A DNA stretch of 64,000 nt from Streptomyces sp. NBC_00237 (GTDB lineage: Bacteria; Actinomycetota; Actinomycetes; Streptomycetales; Streptomycetaceae): positions 186,001 to 250,000 of the forward strand of contig NZ_JAPEMT010000005.1 of assembly GCF_026342435.1 (NCBI RefSeq), read 5' to 3'. The notes beneath the pieces were generated by a model. That model was given only the letters and a program-made list of their open reading frames with translations, had not been told where the DNA came from and ran no database searches. Made by a program: the position numbers and the translations under genes. This document shows positions 1-7,105 of the stretch, piece after piece. The stretch's first letter is position 1. Every line of letters starts with the position of its first letter.

Positions 1-1
1 C

Positions 2-322
2 GCCCTCGCCGCAGGACAGAACGCCGGTCTGACCCCCGCCGAGCGCAACGTCGCTCTCCTCGCCGGAATCCGCCACGGCCAGCTCATCGCCCGCCCCTCC
101 TTCTTCCAGATGACCAACACCCGCGACGCCCGCAACCGCGGCATCCCCCTCCACGTCGTCCAGCACGAAGACGTCCTCGTCCTCACCAAACCCGGCGCAC
201 CGACGCAGCCGAAGCCGTCCGAGAACCCGCGGCGCACCACCTGCACGTCCCGGCACACCGCCCGCAGGACCGGCCACCGTCCCCGGACCTGCACGCAGGG
301 AAACCGCCATGACCACCACTGA
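2..322 (+). CDS. Partial hypothetical protein of the mobile element
   Basis: An open frame enters from the left edge and runs 106 codons to a TGA, overlapping the methyltransferase start by 14 bases. The visible part begins ALAAGQNAGLTPAERN and includes GIPLHVVQHEDVLVL, which reads like real protein. The last 40 residues are Arg/Thr/His-rich and may be low-complexity tail. I do not recognise the family. The overlap with the methyltransferase start suggests co-translation within the element. The true start lies outside the window. Confidence 0.5.
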   Translation, partial: ALAAGQNAGLTPAERNVALLAGIRHGQLIARPSFFQMTNTRDARNRGIPLHVVQHEDVLVLTKPGAPTQPKPSENPRRTTCTSRHTARRTGHRPRTCTQGNRHDHH

Positions 323-1559
323 CGGGCCGGCCATCGGGAGCCTGTTCTCCGGTGTCGGCGGCCTGGATCTCGGCGTCCAGGCCGCCCTCGGCGGACACCT
401 CGCCTGGCACGCCGAGACCAACCCCCGCGCTGTCCAGGTCCTCGCCCGCCACTGGCCCCACACCCCCAACCACGGCGACGTGACCACCCTCGACTGGCAC
501 ACCGTCAGCCCCGTGCACATCCTCACCGCAGGAATCCCCTGCCAGGATCTCTCCGTCGCCGGCCCCCGCACCGGCCTCACCCCCGGCACCCGCTCCGGCC
601 TCTGGACCCATGTCCCCTACGCCATCGCCGCCCTCAACCCCCACCTGGTGGTGATCGAGAATGTCCGCGGCCTGCTCTCCACCCGCGCCGGAACCCACCC
701 CCGACCCACAGCCCTTCGCCATCTGGAACCCTGCCCGCGGTGCATGGGAGACCCGGCAAACCCACCCGGAATGCGGGCACTCGGCGTGCTACTCGCAGAC
801 CTGGCCGACCTCGGGTACGACGCGAGCTGGACATGCGTACGCGCCGCTGACGTCGGCGCACCCCACCGACGCGACCGCGTCTTCCTCCTCGCCTGGCCCG
901 CTCCTCAAAACCCCGACCGCGAACCTCGGCACCAACGGCGGCTCCCAGCACCCCACCAAACGCAAGGCCGGCGGCCACGGCCCCACCCTGGCCGACGAGA
1001 TCGAGCACCTGCTCCCCACCCCGAGAGCCAGCGACGGAGCGAAAGGCTCACCCAACCAGCGCTACCGCAACGGCAGCCCGACCCTGACCTCCACAGCGGC
1101 CCGCCTCCCTGCCGCACAACCGCCCACGGAAGCCGAGAAGGACGTCAAACTCCTCCCCACCCCGACCTCGGCGGACGCCCACGGCGGTGCCGGTACCACC
1201 CCGAAACGCCAGGGCGGCATGAACCTCCGCACAGCCATCGCTCGCCTGCCGAATGGTGGGGAACCTACCTCCCCGCCATCCGCCGATGGGAAGCCGTAAC
1301 CGGGCACCCTGCCCCCACCCCCACCGTGCCCGGCACCCGCCGCCTCTCCGCCCACCTCGTCGAATGGATGATGGGCCTCCCCACCGGCTGGATCACCCAC
1401 ACCCCCGGCCTCTCCCGCGCCGCCCAACTCCACCTCCTCGGCAACAGCGTCGTCCCCCAACAAGCCGCACACGCCCTGAATCTCCTTCTCTCTGAAGGGA
1501 CCTTGTTGGGCAGCCCGTCATCCCGCTGCCGATTTTCAGCTGCGAGGAGTGGGCGGTGA
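309..1559 (+). CDS. DNA (cytosine-5-)-methyltransferase, phage type
   Basis: C5 cytosine methyltransferase, 416 aa in this frame. Motif I is GSLFSGVGGLDLG near residue 11. Motif IV, with the catalytic Pro-Cys, is GIPCQDLSVAG near residue 76. Motif VI is ENVRGL, and motif VIII is GYDASW followed by GAPHRRDRVFLLAWP. The C-terminal target-recognition end reads WGTYLPAIRRWEAVTGHPAP, with EWMMGLPTGW and LGNSVVPQQA (motif X) after it. An AGGGA lies 8 bases before the ATG. Oddity: between about 905 and 1,250 this frame is Pro/Arg/His-rich and has the wrong third-base pattern, while the frame at 661-1299 looks coding there. The conserved parts suggest a working or recently working enzyme whose middle is either dual-coded or frame-disturbed. 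In phages such enzymes usually mask the element's own DNA against host restriction. Confidence 0.85.
   Translation: MTTTDGPAIGSLFSGVGGLDLGVQAALGGHLAWHAETNPRAVQVLARHWPHTPNHGDVTTLDWHTVSPVHILTAGIPCQDLSVAGPRTGLTPGTRSGLWTHVPYAIAALNPHLVVIENVRGLLSTRAGTHPRPTALRHLEPCPRCMGDPANPPGMRALGVLLADLADLGYDASWTCVRAADVGAPHRRDRVFLLAWPAPQNPDREPRHQRRLPAPHQTQGRRPRPHPGRRDRAPAPHPESQRRSERLTQPALPQRQPDPDLHSGPPPCRTTAHGSREGRQTPPHPDLGGRPRRCRYHPETPGRHEPPHSHRSPAEWWGTYLPAIRRWEAVTGHPAPTPTVPGTRRLSAHLVEWMMGLPTGWITHTPGLSRAAQLHLLGNSVVPQQAAHALNLLLSEGTLLGSPSSRCRFSAARSGR
661..1299 (+). CDS. Overlapping ORF inside the methyltransferase gene, LPTP-repeat type
   Basis: This 212-codon frame lies wholly inside the methyltransferase gene, one frame over. 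It is not a random shadow. It carries TWPTSGTTRAG, SSSSPGPLLKTPTANLG, LLPTPRASDGAKG and LLPTPTSADAHGG, a pattern I recall from actinophage methylase-like proteins. Over 901-1020 I counted 38 of 40 third positions as G or C in this frame against 23 of 40 in the methyltransferase frame. It could be an overprinted gene, or the true middle of the methyltransferase entered and left by frameshifts near 900 and 1,250. No convincing ribosome-binding site precedes its ATG, so independent translation is doubtful. Confidence 0.4.
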   Translation: MSAACSPPAPEPTPDPQPFAIWNPARGAWETRQTHPECGHSACYSQTWPTSGTTRAGHAYAPLTSAHPTDATASSSSPGPLLKTPTANLGTNGGSQHPTKRKAGGHGPTLADEIEHLLPTPRASDGAKGSPNQRYRNGSPTLTSTAARLPAAQPPTEAEKDVKLLPTPTSADAHGGAGTTPKRQGGMNLRTAIARLPNGGEPTSPPSADGKP

Positions 1560-1768
1560 CAAAGCGTGCGCGGTCGCGGGGCAGTCTGTATTTGACAGAG
1601 GGGGGGTGCGAAAAAGAGTGCGGAAGAGAGGAAGGGTTTCCGCTTCCGCGCAGCGCCGGTTTTGACCAGTTCGCCGGGAGGGTGGAAGCCCTGTGGGATG
1701 TAGCGAGAGAACCCTCTCTCGCGGTTTACGAGCGTCTTCTCATCCTCCTCTTTGGCCGAATCAAATGA
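1556..1768 (+). CDS. Small hypothetical protein coupled to the methyltransferase
   Basis: A 70-codon frame starts with a GTG that overlaps the methyltransferase TGA (GTGA). An AGGAG lies 6 bases before it, better than most sites in this window. The product is charged with a hydrophobic C-terminal end (YERLLILLFGRIK). I recognise no family. A hairpin lies within its 3' part, and codon use is not strongly typical, so it may be only a chance frame behind a good ribosome-binding site. Confidence 0.3.
   Translation: MTKRARSRGSLYLTEGGCEKECGREEGFPLPRSAGFDQFAGRVEALWDVAREPSLAVYERLLILLFGRIK
1703..1722. terminator. Perfect 8-bp hairpin between methyltransferase and integrase
   Basis: GCGAGAGA and TCTCTCGC form a perfect 8-bp stem around a 4-base loop (ACCC). 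There is no downstream T-run on either strand. It could end the methyltransferase transcript or serve as a regulatory structure ahead of the integrase. Confidence 0.35.
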
Positions 1769-1901
1769 AATCACTGGAACGGGTGATGGCTCCGGATTTT
1801 CTTCCGCAGGTGGGGATTCGGAGCTATTGTCCGTGTGTGTTTTGATTCGTTGGGGTACTGACGTGTATCCCCTGAGAAATGGGATGGATGGGATAGTTGC
1901 C

Positions 1902-3896
1902 ATGAAGGCGGATATTGCAATTTCCTCTCAAGTGGTCGAGAAGTTCCTTCGCCCATGTCTGCGAGCCGTTGACTACCTACGAGTGTCAACGGAAGAGCAG
2001 GCGAAGGGCTACGGGATCGCCTCTTCAGGCAAGCGAACAAAGGCGTATATCCAGAGGAAGGGGTGGTCTCATATCGAGACCTATCTGGACGAAGGCGTTT
2101 CTGGATCTTTGGAGGCTCTGGATCGCCCGGGCCTCAAGCGGTTGATGGAAGATTCTCGAAAGATGCCACGTCCCTTTGACGTCGTAGTGGTATCCGAGGG
2201 TCGGGCGATTGGTCGCACTGACCGTGCCTTCTGGCGCTGGGTCTGGGAACTGGAAGACCTTGGCATCTACGTGGCTGACGCGAAGAAGGACATCGATAAC
2301 ACAACCGAGGTGGGTAAGGAGGCGATGCGGGAGGAGGCCAACTATGCCTTCAAGGAATACGGGCGCATCCGTCAGCGTACGCAGGGAGGAATTCAAGAAA
2401 AGGCGGAGGAGGGCGGGCTTACTGGCGGGAGGCCACGCTACGGGTATCGAATCGAAGACCAAGGGAAGCGCGGTCTTTCGAGGATTGCGCTGGATCGTTG
2501 CGAAGGCGATTGTGCGTGTGAGCAACCGCATGAATACGACATTTTGCATCTGGCGCGAGAGTTGATCGTTTCGGACAGGTTGAACGTTCGGCAGGCTGCG
2601 ATTCAGCTCAACGCTATGGGCCTCTACACCCGATCCGGTAAGCCGTGGTCCAACCGAAACTTGTGGAGTCGCTTGATGGGGGCAATGTCAGACCCTGTTG
2701 TGATCTTTCGAAATCCGAATCGAGCTAAGCTTGGTGTGGATGGTGCCCCGTTGTACGGTGAGTCCGTATCAATCAGGCTGGATCCCATTTTAACAGTCGG
2801 ACAGGTGGAACGACTTCGGGTAGCTCTCGCGCAGCACCGGCGTGGTGATTCACCGAAGGAAGAGCGTCAGCCGCACCCGCTCTCCGGGCGAATCGTGAGC
2901 CTTTGTGGATCTCATTACACCGGCATGCGCTTGAAAGAGGCTTCTGAGCGCGTATACCGATGTAGTGGGAAGACGGAAAAATACGCCCAAGCCCCAGTTT
3001 GTTCCTGTTCCCGTATCCATGCCGAATCATTGGAGAGGCGGATTTGGGGTGAAGTATGTGCACTTCTTGGAGATCCTCAAAGGCTGAATAGCATGGCTGA
3101 GGATTGGGCAGGGCTCGGAAGCGGAGGGAACGTTGACTTTGAGCAGCGAATTAAAGATCTAGACAAGAAGATCCTGGCACAGGACGAGGCGATCGCGGCC
3201 GTCATGGTGGTGGCGGCGAAACAGGAAAATCCGGCCTCAGCTATTGCCAAGGCGACGCAGACCCTCCAGGCCGAGCGCGACGAGCTTGTGAAGATGAGGG
3301 GCATGGTCGTGGCCTGGAGATCCGAGGCACTGGCGGCGGAACAACGTGCGGAAGACCTCCGTGCTCTGGCGGACCTGGCCCGTGAACGGCTTCACGACAT
3401 GAATCCGGAAGAACAACGCGAGGTTCTCGATCTTCTCGACGTCCGTGTGACGGTCACCGGGCCTGTGCCGAAGGTTCGCAAGGCCGATTGTTCCCTGACG
3501 AGTTGGTTTCGAGAAAACCAGCGGCGAGTTCCAGTCCTCACGGACGAAGGGTGGGCTGCTGCGGAGCCTGTGATCCTTGCTGCGAGACAGCGCCGGCGCG
3601 CGGACCGACTGCCGGACCGGGCGGTTTTGGAAGCCATCTTGCACAAAGCTCGCACGGGAGATCCGTGGTTGTCCCGGGGCTCTCAGTCCCGGTTCCATCG
3701 GTGGTTGGAGACAGGGGTGTGGGAGAAGATTATGGAAGCTCTGGCCGATGCGCCAGGGACTCCCGTCCCGTTGGCGGGTGCGCTACCGCCGCTGCGTGTA
3801 GAAGGGCGCGTGGATCCCCGGTTGCTGTTAGGGGATGGAACGTCACCTCACGGAACTGTCACCACGGGGAAGGGGACGTCGGCCAGCGACGCGTAA
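1902..3896 (+). CDS. int: Large serine recombinase (site-specific integrase)
   Basis: Large serine integrase, 664 aa from this ATG. The resolvase catalytic domain shows YLRVSTEEQ with nucleophile Ser29, then a GRAIGRTDRAF segment. The recombinase domain follows (GGRPRYGYR region). A zinc-ribbon-like stretch (SLCGSHYTG, YRCSG, CSCSRIHAESLE) and a coiled coil (about residues 410-510) come next. I chose this start because it puts the catalytic serine at the usual depth; in-frame ATG 1884 and TTG 1752 are alternatives. Oddity: the last 100 residues (DEGWAAAEPVI, LEAILHKARTGDPW, FHRWLETGVWEKI) resemble the N-terminal helical domain of IS5-family transposases (DUF4096-like). GC content is lower than in the neighbours and a rare TTA codon lies near the end, consistent with foreign origin. 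Confidence 0.9.
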   Translation: MKADIAISSQVVEKFLRPCLRAVDYLRVSTEEQAKGYGIASSGKRTKAYIQRKGWSHIETYLDEGVSGSLEALDRPGLKRLMEDSRKMPRPFDVVVVSEGRAIGRTDRAFWRWVWELEDLGIYVADAKKDIDNTTEVGKEAMREEANYAFKEYGRIRQRTQGGIQEKAEEGGLTGGRPRYGYRIEDQGKRGLSRIALDRCEGDCACEQPHEYDILHLARELIVSDRLNVRQAAIQLNAMGLYTRSGKPWSNRNLWSRLMGAMSDPVVIFRNPNRAKLGVDGAPLYGESVSIRLDPILTVGQVERLRVALAQHRRGDSPKEERQPHPLSGRIVSLCGSHYTGMRLKEASERVYRCSGKTEKYAQAPVCSCSRIHAESLERRIWGEVCALLGDPQRLNSMAEDWAGLGSGGNVDFEQRIKDLDKKILAQDEAIAAVMVVAAKQENPASAIAKATQTLQAERDELVKMRGMVVAWRSEALAAEQRAEDLRALADLARERLHDMNPEEQREVLDLLDVRVTVTGPVPKVRKADCSLTSWFRENQRRVPVLTDEGWAAAEPVILAARQRRRADRLPDRAVLEAILHKARTGDPWLSRGSQSRFHRWLETGVWEKIMEALADAPGTPVPLAGALPPLRVEGRVDPRLLLGDGTSPHGTVTTGKGTSASDA

Positions 3897-4078
3897 CCCT
3901 GCTCGCCGTGTACCGTTTCCGCCTTCGGGTGCACGGGGACGACGCGCTTGCCGAACTGCTGGAGCACGCGGGCGACTCCGTACGCGGCGCGGTCCTGGTT
4001 CGAGGAGAGGCCGACGACCGCCCAGGTGTCGCCGGACTCGGTGAGGATCTTGCGGACGGTGTCCCGTTCGTCGGACAT
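3848..4078 (-). pseudogene. CoA-binding-domain protein, 3' end removed by integration
   Basis: Rossmann-type CoA-binding protein (YccU-like), 76 aa left of a usual 130-140. It begins MSDERDTVRKILTESG and keeps the AVVGLSSNQDRAAYGVARVL nucleotide-binding loop and VVPVHPKAETVHG. It breaks off after FPV, where family members continue with a DVVDVF-like segment. A GAAGGAGC ribosome-binding site precedes the ATG. The cause is visible: the integrase end sits at the break. The missing half should lie beyond the far end of the element, and the fragment is unlikely to be functional. Confidence 0.8.
3855..3885. other. Probable attachment-site junction (attL or attR)
   Basis: The minus-strand CoA-binding-protein frame is orthodox up to ADVPFPV and then turns to VTVP and a stop within a few codons. 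The last codons of the integrase lie in the same stretch. The junction between element and chromosome must therefore be close to 3,865-3,875, around the sequence GGGGAAGGGGACGTC. The exact crossover dinucleotide cannot be set without the other end or an empty site. Confidence 0.5.
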
Positions 4079-4147
4079 GGGGGCTCCTTCGGGAGGGGGT
4101 GCGATGTCGCGCCGGTGTTCGAGCCATCCTGGCATCCCGGGCGGGGC

Positions 4148-4951
4148 ATGACCCATTCACATGAAGAGCATGAGATGGGAACTGCCGGTGACGGTGGGCC
4201 GAACCCAATACTGGGCGGATACATCCATCTCGGTGGGGAAGACCTCTTGAACAATGTGAGCGAGCGCCGGGTGGTGCACCTGTGGTCACTGGGCGAAGAC
4301 GTGGCCGTGGAGCCGGGTGCCGGCGTGGACACGGTGACCCTGCGGGCGCGCAGTGGTGACGAGCACCTGGTGGTGGACGCCTTCGTGCGGGAGGCGTTGC
4401 GCCGCATGGAGCACGGGCCGATCCGGCTGGTGAACGTCGGCCGTCCGGACGTGCCCGTGGACGACGGGCGGGTCGGGGACGACGAGCGGGTCGTGGACGA
4501 CAGGCGGGCCGTGGACGGGGGGCGGGCCGACGGTGAGAGTGCGGCGTATCTGGCGCTGGAGCCCGTGCTGCGCCAGGTGTCCCACCTCGTGGTGTGCAGT
4601 CTCGGGGTCGACGACCTGCTGGGACCGCTGCTCTCGGTCCGTACCCGTATCAGGAACGTGTTGTTCGCCCCCGTGGCGGTCGAGGAGAAGCAACTGGTCC
4701 GGCTGACCTGGGGGGTGCGTCTGAGCATGGAGACCGAGGGGCTGGTGATGGAGTGCGAGGACTCCGACTACCAGGTGGTCGTGCACCGGCCGGAGGCCGT
4801 GTGGGTGGTCGGCATGCTGATCCGTCCGTGCACCACGGGGGACGCGGCGCGGACCCTGCCCCTGCCCGAGGGGATCGCCCGCAGCGTCATCGGCTATCTG
4901 GTGGCGGCGGGCATGGCCGTCCCGACGGAGAAGCGGCGGAGGCGGATCTAG
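4148..4951 (+). CDS. SagB-type dehydrogenase N-terminal domain-like protein, stand-alone
   Basis: 267 aa, resembling the N-terminal part of actinobacterial SagB-family (TOMM) peptide dehydrogenases. Similar segments are VVHLWSLGEDVAVEPG, VREALRRMEHGPIRL, VVHRPEAVWVVGML and a closing IGYLVAAGMAV. The FMN-binding nitroreductase domain that should follow is absent: the frame stops 13 residues after that last motif. Residues about 103-125 are an Asp/Arg-rich run (DDGRVGDDERVVDDRR) encoded by short DNA repeats. It is divergent from the broken CoA-binding gene and convergent with the regulator at 5,031. With the YcaO gene nearby it may belong to the same peptide pathway, as a partner or a relic. 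ATG 4175 is an alternative start. The family assignment rests on remembered patterns only. Confidence 0.55.
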   Translation: MTHSHEEHEMGTAGDGGPNPILGGYIHLGGEDLLNNVSERRVVHLWSLGEDVAVEPGAGVDTVTLRARSGDEHLVVDAFVREALRRMEHGPIRLVNVGRPDVPVDDGRVGDDERVVDDRRAVDGGRADGESAAYLALEPVLRQVSHLVVCSLGVDDLLGPLLSVRTRIRNVLFAPVAVEEKQLVRLTWGVRLSMETEGLVMECEDSDYQVVVHRPEAVWVVGMLIRPCTTGDAARTLPLPEGIARSVIGYLVAAGMAVPTEKRRRRI

Positions 4952-4960
4952 CGGGGCTCG

Positions 4961-5015
4961 CCGGTCCGGTGGGGTTCGCCCCGGTCCGGTGGGGATCACC
5001 GGTCCGGTGGGGATC
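4961..5015. repeat. Three tandem 18-20 bp repeats between convergent genes
   Basis: CCGGTCCGGTGGGG occurs at 4961, 4981 and 4999, each followed by a short variable tail (TTCGC, ATCA, ATC). It fills most of the gap between two convergent genes. Each unit contains a CCGG...CCGG self-complementary core, so a transcript may fold and act as a weak bidirectional terminator. Confidence 0.7.
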
Positions 5016-5030
5016 CGTCGGGGCGGGGCC

Positions 5031-5642
5031 CTAGATCAGCCAGCCCGCCTCCCGGGCCGTGCGGATGGCGTCCACGCGGTTGCGGGCGTTGAGCTTGGAG
5101 ACGATCGAGGTGAGGTAGTTGCGTACGGTGCCGCGCGAGAGGCGCAGGGTGGCGGCAATCTCCTCCGGGCCGTGGCCTTCGGAGGCGAGCTGGAGGACCT
5201 CCGTCTCGCGTTCGGTCAGGGGGGACTCCTGGCTGTTCCAGGTGTCCAGGGCGAGTTCGGGGTCGATCACGCGGTGGCCCGCCGCGATCCGGCGGATCGC
5301 GCCCGCCAGGTCATTGGGTGCGGCGTCCTTGAGCAGGAAGCCCGAGACCTGGGCCTGGAGGGCGCGGCGCAGGGTGTTGGGGCGGCCGAGGCTGGTCAGG
5401 ATCAGCGTCCGGCAGCCGGGCAGCCGCTCGTGCAGCCGGGCGGCCGCGGTCAGTCCGTCGATGCCGGGCAGGTCGATGTCGATGACCGCCACGTCCGGCT
5501 GGTGCTCCAGCGCCGCGTTGAGGATCTCGTCGCCGCGTGCGACCTCGCACACGACGGCGAGGTCGTCCTCCAGGTTCAGCAGGGCCACCAGGGCGCCCCG
5601 CACCATGTGCATGTCCTCGGCCAGCAGAATGCGTATGCCCAC
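5031..5642 (-). CDS. Response regulator, NarL/LuxR family
   Basis: 203 aa. The receiver domain has acidic pocket AED (9-10), phosphoacceptor Asp55 in VIDIDLPG and a C-terminal Lys in FLLKD. A LuxR-type helix-turn-helix follows (LTERETEVLQLASEG, then GTVRNYLTSIVSKLNARNR). It lies 70 bases downstream of the histidine kinase at 5,713 on the same strand and is surely its partner (DesK/DesR-like arrangement). The position beside the YcaO gene suggests, but does not prove, a role in controlling that locus. Confidence 0.93.
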   Translation of the reverse strand: MGIRILLAEDMHMVRGALVALLNLEDDLAVVCEVARGDEILNAALEHQPDVAVIDIDLPGIDGLTAAARLHERLPGCRTLILTSLGRPNTLRRALQAQVSGFLLKDAAPNDLAGAIRRIAAGHRVIDPELALDTWNSQESPLTERETEVLQLASEGHGPEEIAATLRLSRGTVRNYLTSIVSKLNARNRVDAIRTAREAGWLI

Positions 5643-5712
5643 TGTTGATGTCCTGACTGTGATGCGGAGTTCGAGGGGGGAGGGTAGTTCGAGGGGGGAG
5701 GAGAAAGTGGGG

Positions 5713-7002
5713 TCAGGCTGCGGAGTTCCTGCGGGCCTTCCAGCGCTCGGCGGAGGGGCCGTCCGACGGCACGGCGGCCAGCGAGACCGCGGGGGCCTCG
5801 GCGACCAGCTCGAAGGTCTCGCCGCCGCCCCGGGCGACCGTGAGCGAGCCGGAGATGCTGTGCAGACGGGCCTTGAGGTTCTCCAGGCCCGCGCCCCGGT
5901 GCGGGGAGGCGTCGCGGTAGGAAGCGTCGACCCCGTCGTTGGTCACCGACAGCCGCACCCGGCCGCCCGACTGCACGGCCTCGATGGTGCAGTGCGTGGC
6001 CTGGGAGTGGCGCAGGAGATTGGTGATCGCCTCGCGGAGGACCGCGGCCATCTCGGTGCTGACCCGCTGGCTCATCTCCTCCAGTCGGACGGTGGTGGTG
6101 ACCTGGACGTCGGTGGCCTTCAACAGGCCCGTGACGGAGGTCAGTTCCTCCTTCAGGGACATGTCACGCAGACCGCGGGAGACCTGGCGTACGTCCGCGA
6201 GGGACTGCCGGGAGAGGGCGAGCACCTCCGCGACCTCGCCCTTGGCGCGTTCGGGGTAGGCGAGCACGATGCGGTGGATCAACTCGCTCTTGAGAGTGAT
6301 CGCGGAGAGGCTGTACCCGAGGAGGTCGTGCAGGTTCCGGGAGATGCGCAGCCGTTCACGGGTCACCGCGAGGCGCGCCAACTCGTCCTTCGTGTCGTGC
6401 AGCTGGCGTACGAGAGCGGTCAGCCGGGACAGCCCGTAGACGACGACGCCCGCCAGCAGGGTCGACTGACAGAGGTAGACGCTGTCCAGCAGGGGACGGC
6501 CCTCGATCACGGGCGGCAGCACCATGCTCAGCCCGATCAGCCCGTACAGGCTCCAGCCCAGCCGGGTGGGCAGCAGCAGGATCGACGAGCCCGCCAGGAA
6601 CCCCGCCATCGCGCCCCACTGCGAGTGGAAGACGAGGATGGGGAGGTAGGTGAGCAGCGCCTGAAGGGTGAGAGTCAGCCACTTGCGCAGGGTGGGTTCG
6701 CGGGCCGCCCCGGCCCGCGAATGCCACAACTGGAGGCAGAAGATGGTGACCAGGAACAGGATGCTGGTCACCGTGGGGAGCGGACCGAGGCCCGCTCCGA
6801 AGATGTTGAGCGCCGTGATGCCGAGATAGCTCAGCAGCGCGGCGAGGAGTATCAGGGATGCCAGGCGTGGAGCCAGGGTGGCATGGTCGGCCCTCCCCGG
6901 CCCGTCACTGTCCGTCGTGTTCCTCGGGCCTTCACTGTCTGCTGCGACCCCCGTCGCGTGCTGTGCCCCGTGCCTCGGTGTGAGCTCCTCAGGACCATGC
7001 AT
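5713..7002 (-). CDS. Sensor histidine kinase, HisKA_3 type
   Basis: 429 aa membrane kinase. About five hydrophobic helices occupy residues 45-190, with no large extracellular domain, so it probably senses the membrane or a small hydrophobic signal. The dimerisation box is RISRNLHDLLGYSLSAITLK with phosphoacceptor His225. The ATPase domain has the N box REAITNLLRHSQA and a G box around GAGLENLKARL. It precedes and is likely co-transcribed with the response regulator at 5,031. ATG 7002 has a GAGGAC just upstream. The cognate signal is unknown. Confidence 0.93.
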   Translation of the reverse strand: MHGPEELTPRHGAQHATGVAADSEGPRNTTDSDGPGRADHATLAPRLASLILLAALLSYLGITALNIFGAGLGPLPTVTSILFLVTIFCLQLWHSRAGAAREPTLRKWLTLTLQALLTYLPILVFHSQWGAMAGFLAGSSILLLPTRLGWSLYGLIGLSMVLPPVIEGRPLLDSVYLCQSTLLAGVVVYGLSRLTALVRQLHDTKDELARLAVTRERLRISRNLHDLLGYSLSAITLKSELIHRIVLAYPERAKGEVAEVLALSRQSLADVRQVSRGLRDMSLKEELTSVTGLLKATDVQVTTTVRLEEMSQRVSTEMAAVLREAITNLLRHSQATHCTIEAVQSGGRVRLSVTNDGVDASYRDASPHRGAGLENLKARLHSISGSLTVARGGGETFELVAEAPAVSLAAVPSDGPSAERWKARRNSAA

Positions 7003-7105
7003 CGTCCTCGCAGTCCTCTTCCCCGTCCGAAACCATGATCACTTATGTGCACACTCAGTGGTGATGATAAACCCCTGCTGTGACGAGTGTGCGACGAGCG
7101 AACAC

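Larger units (their letters stand above)
1..3870. mobile_element. Right end of an integrated phage/ICE-like element
   Basis: A partial gene, a DNA cytosine methyltransferase and a large serine integrase lie together at the left edge. From about 1,560 to 3,850 the DNA is visibly poorer in G+C than the rest. The integrase gene ends inside a chromosomal CoA-binding-protein gene that is cut short there, as expected for a site-specifically integrated element. The left end is outside the window, so whether this is a prophage, an integrative plasmid or a remnant cannot be decided. No structural or transfer gene is visible. Confidence 0.75.

Noticed and set aside
1265..1903. Minus-strand frame across the methyltransferase end and the integrase leader
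   Set aside because: It opposes clearly coding DNA in its second half and has no recognisable motif; the first part is a low-GC spacer with a hairpin.
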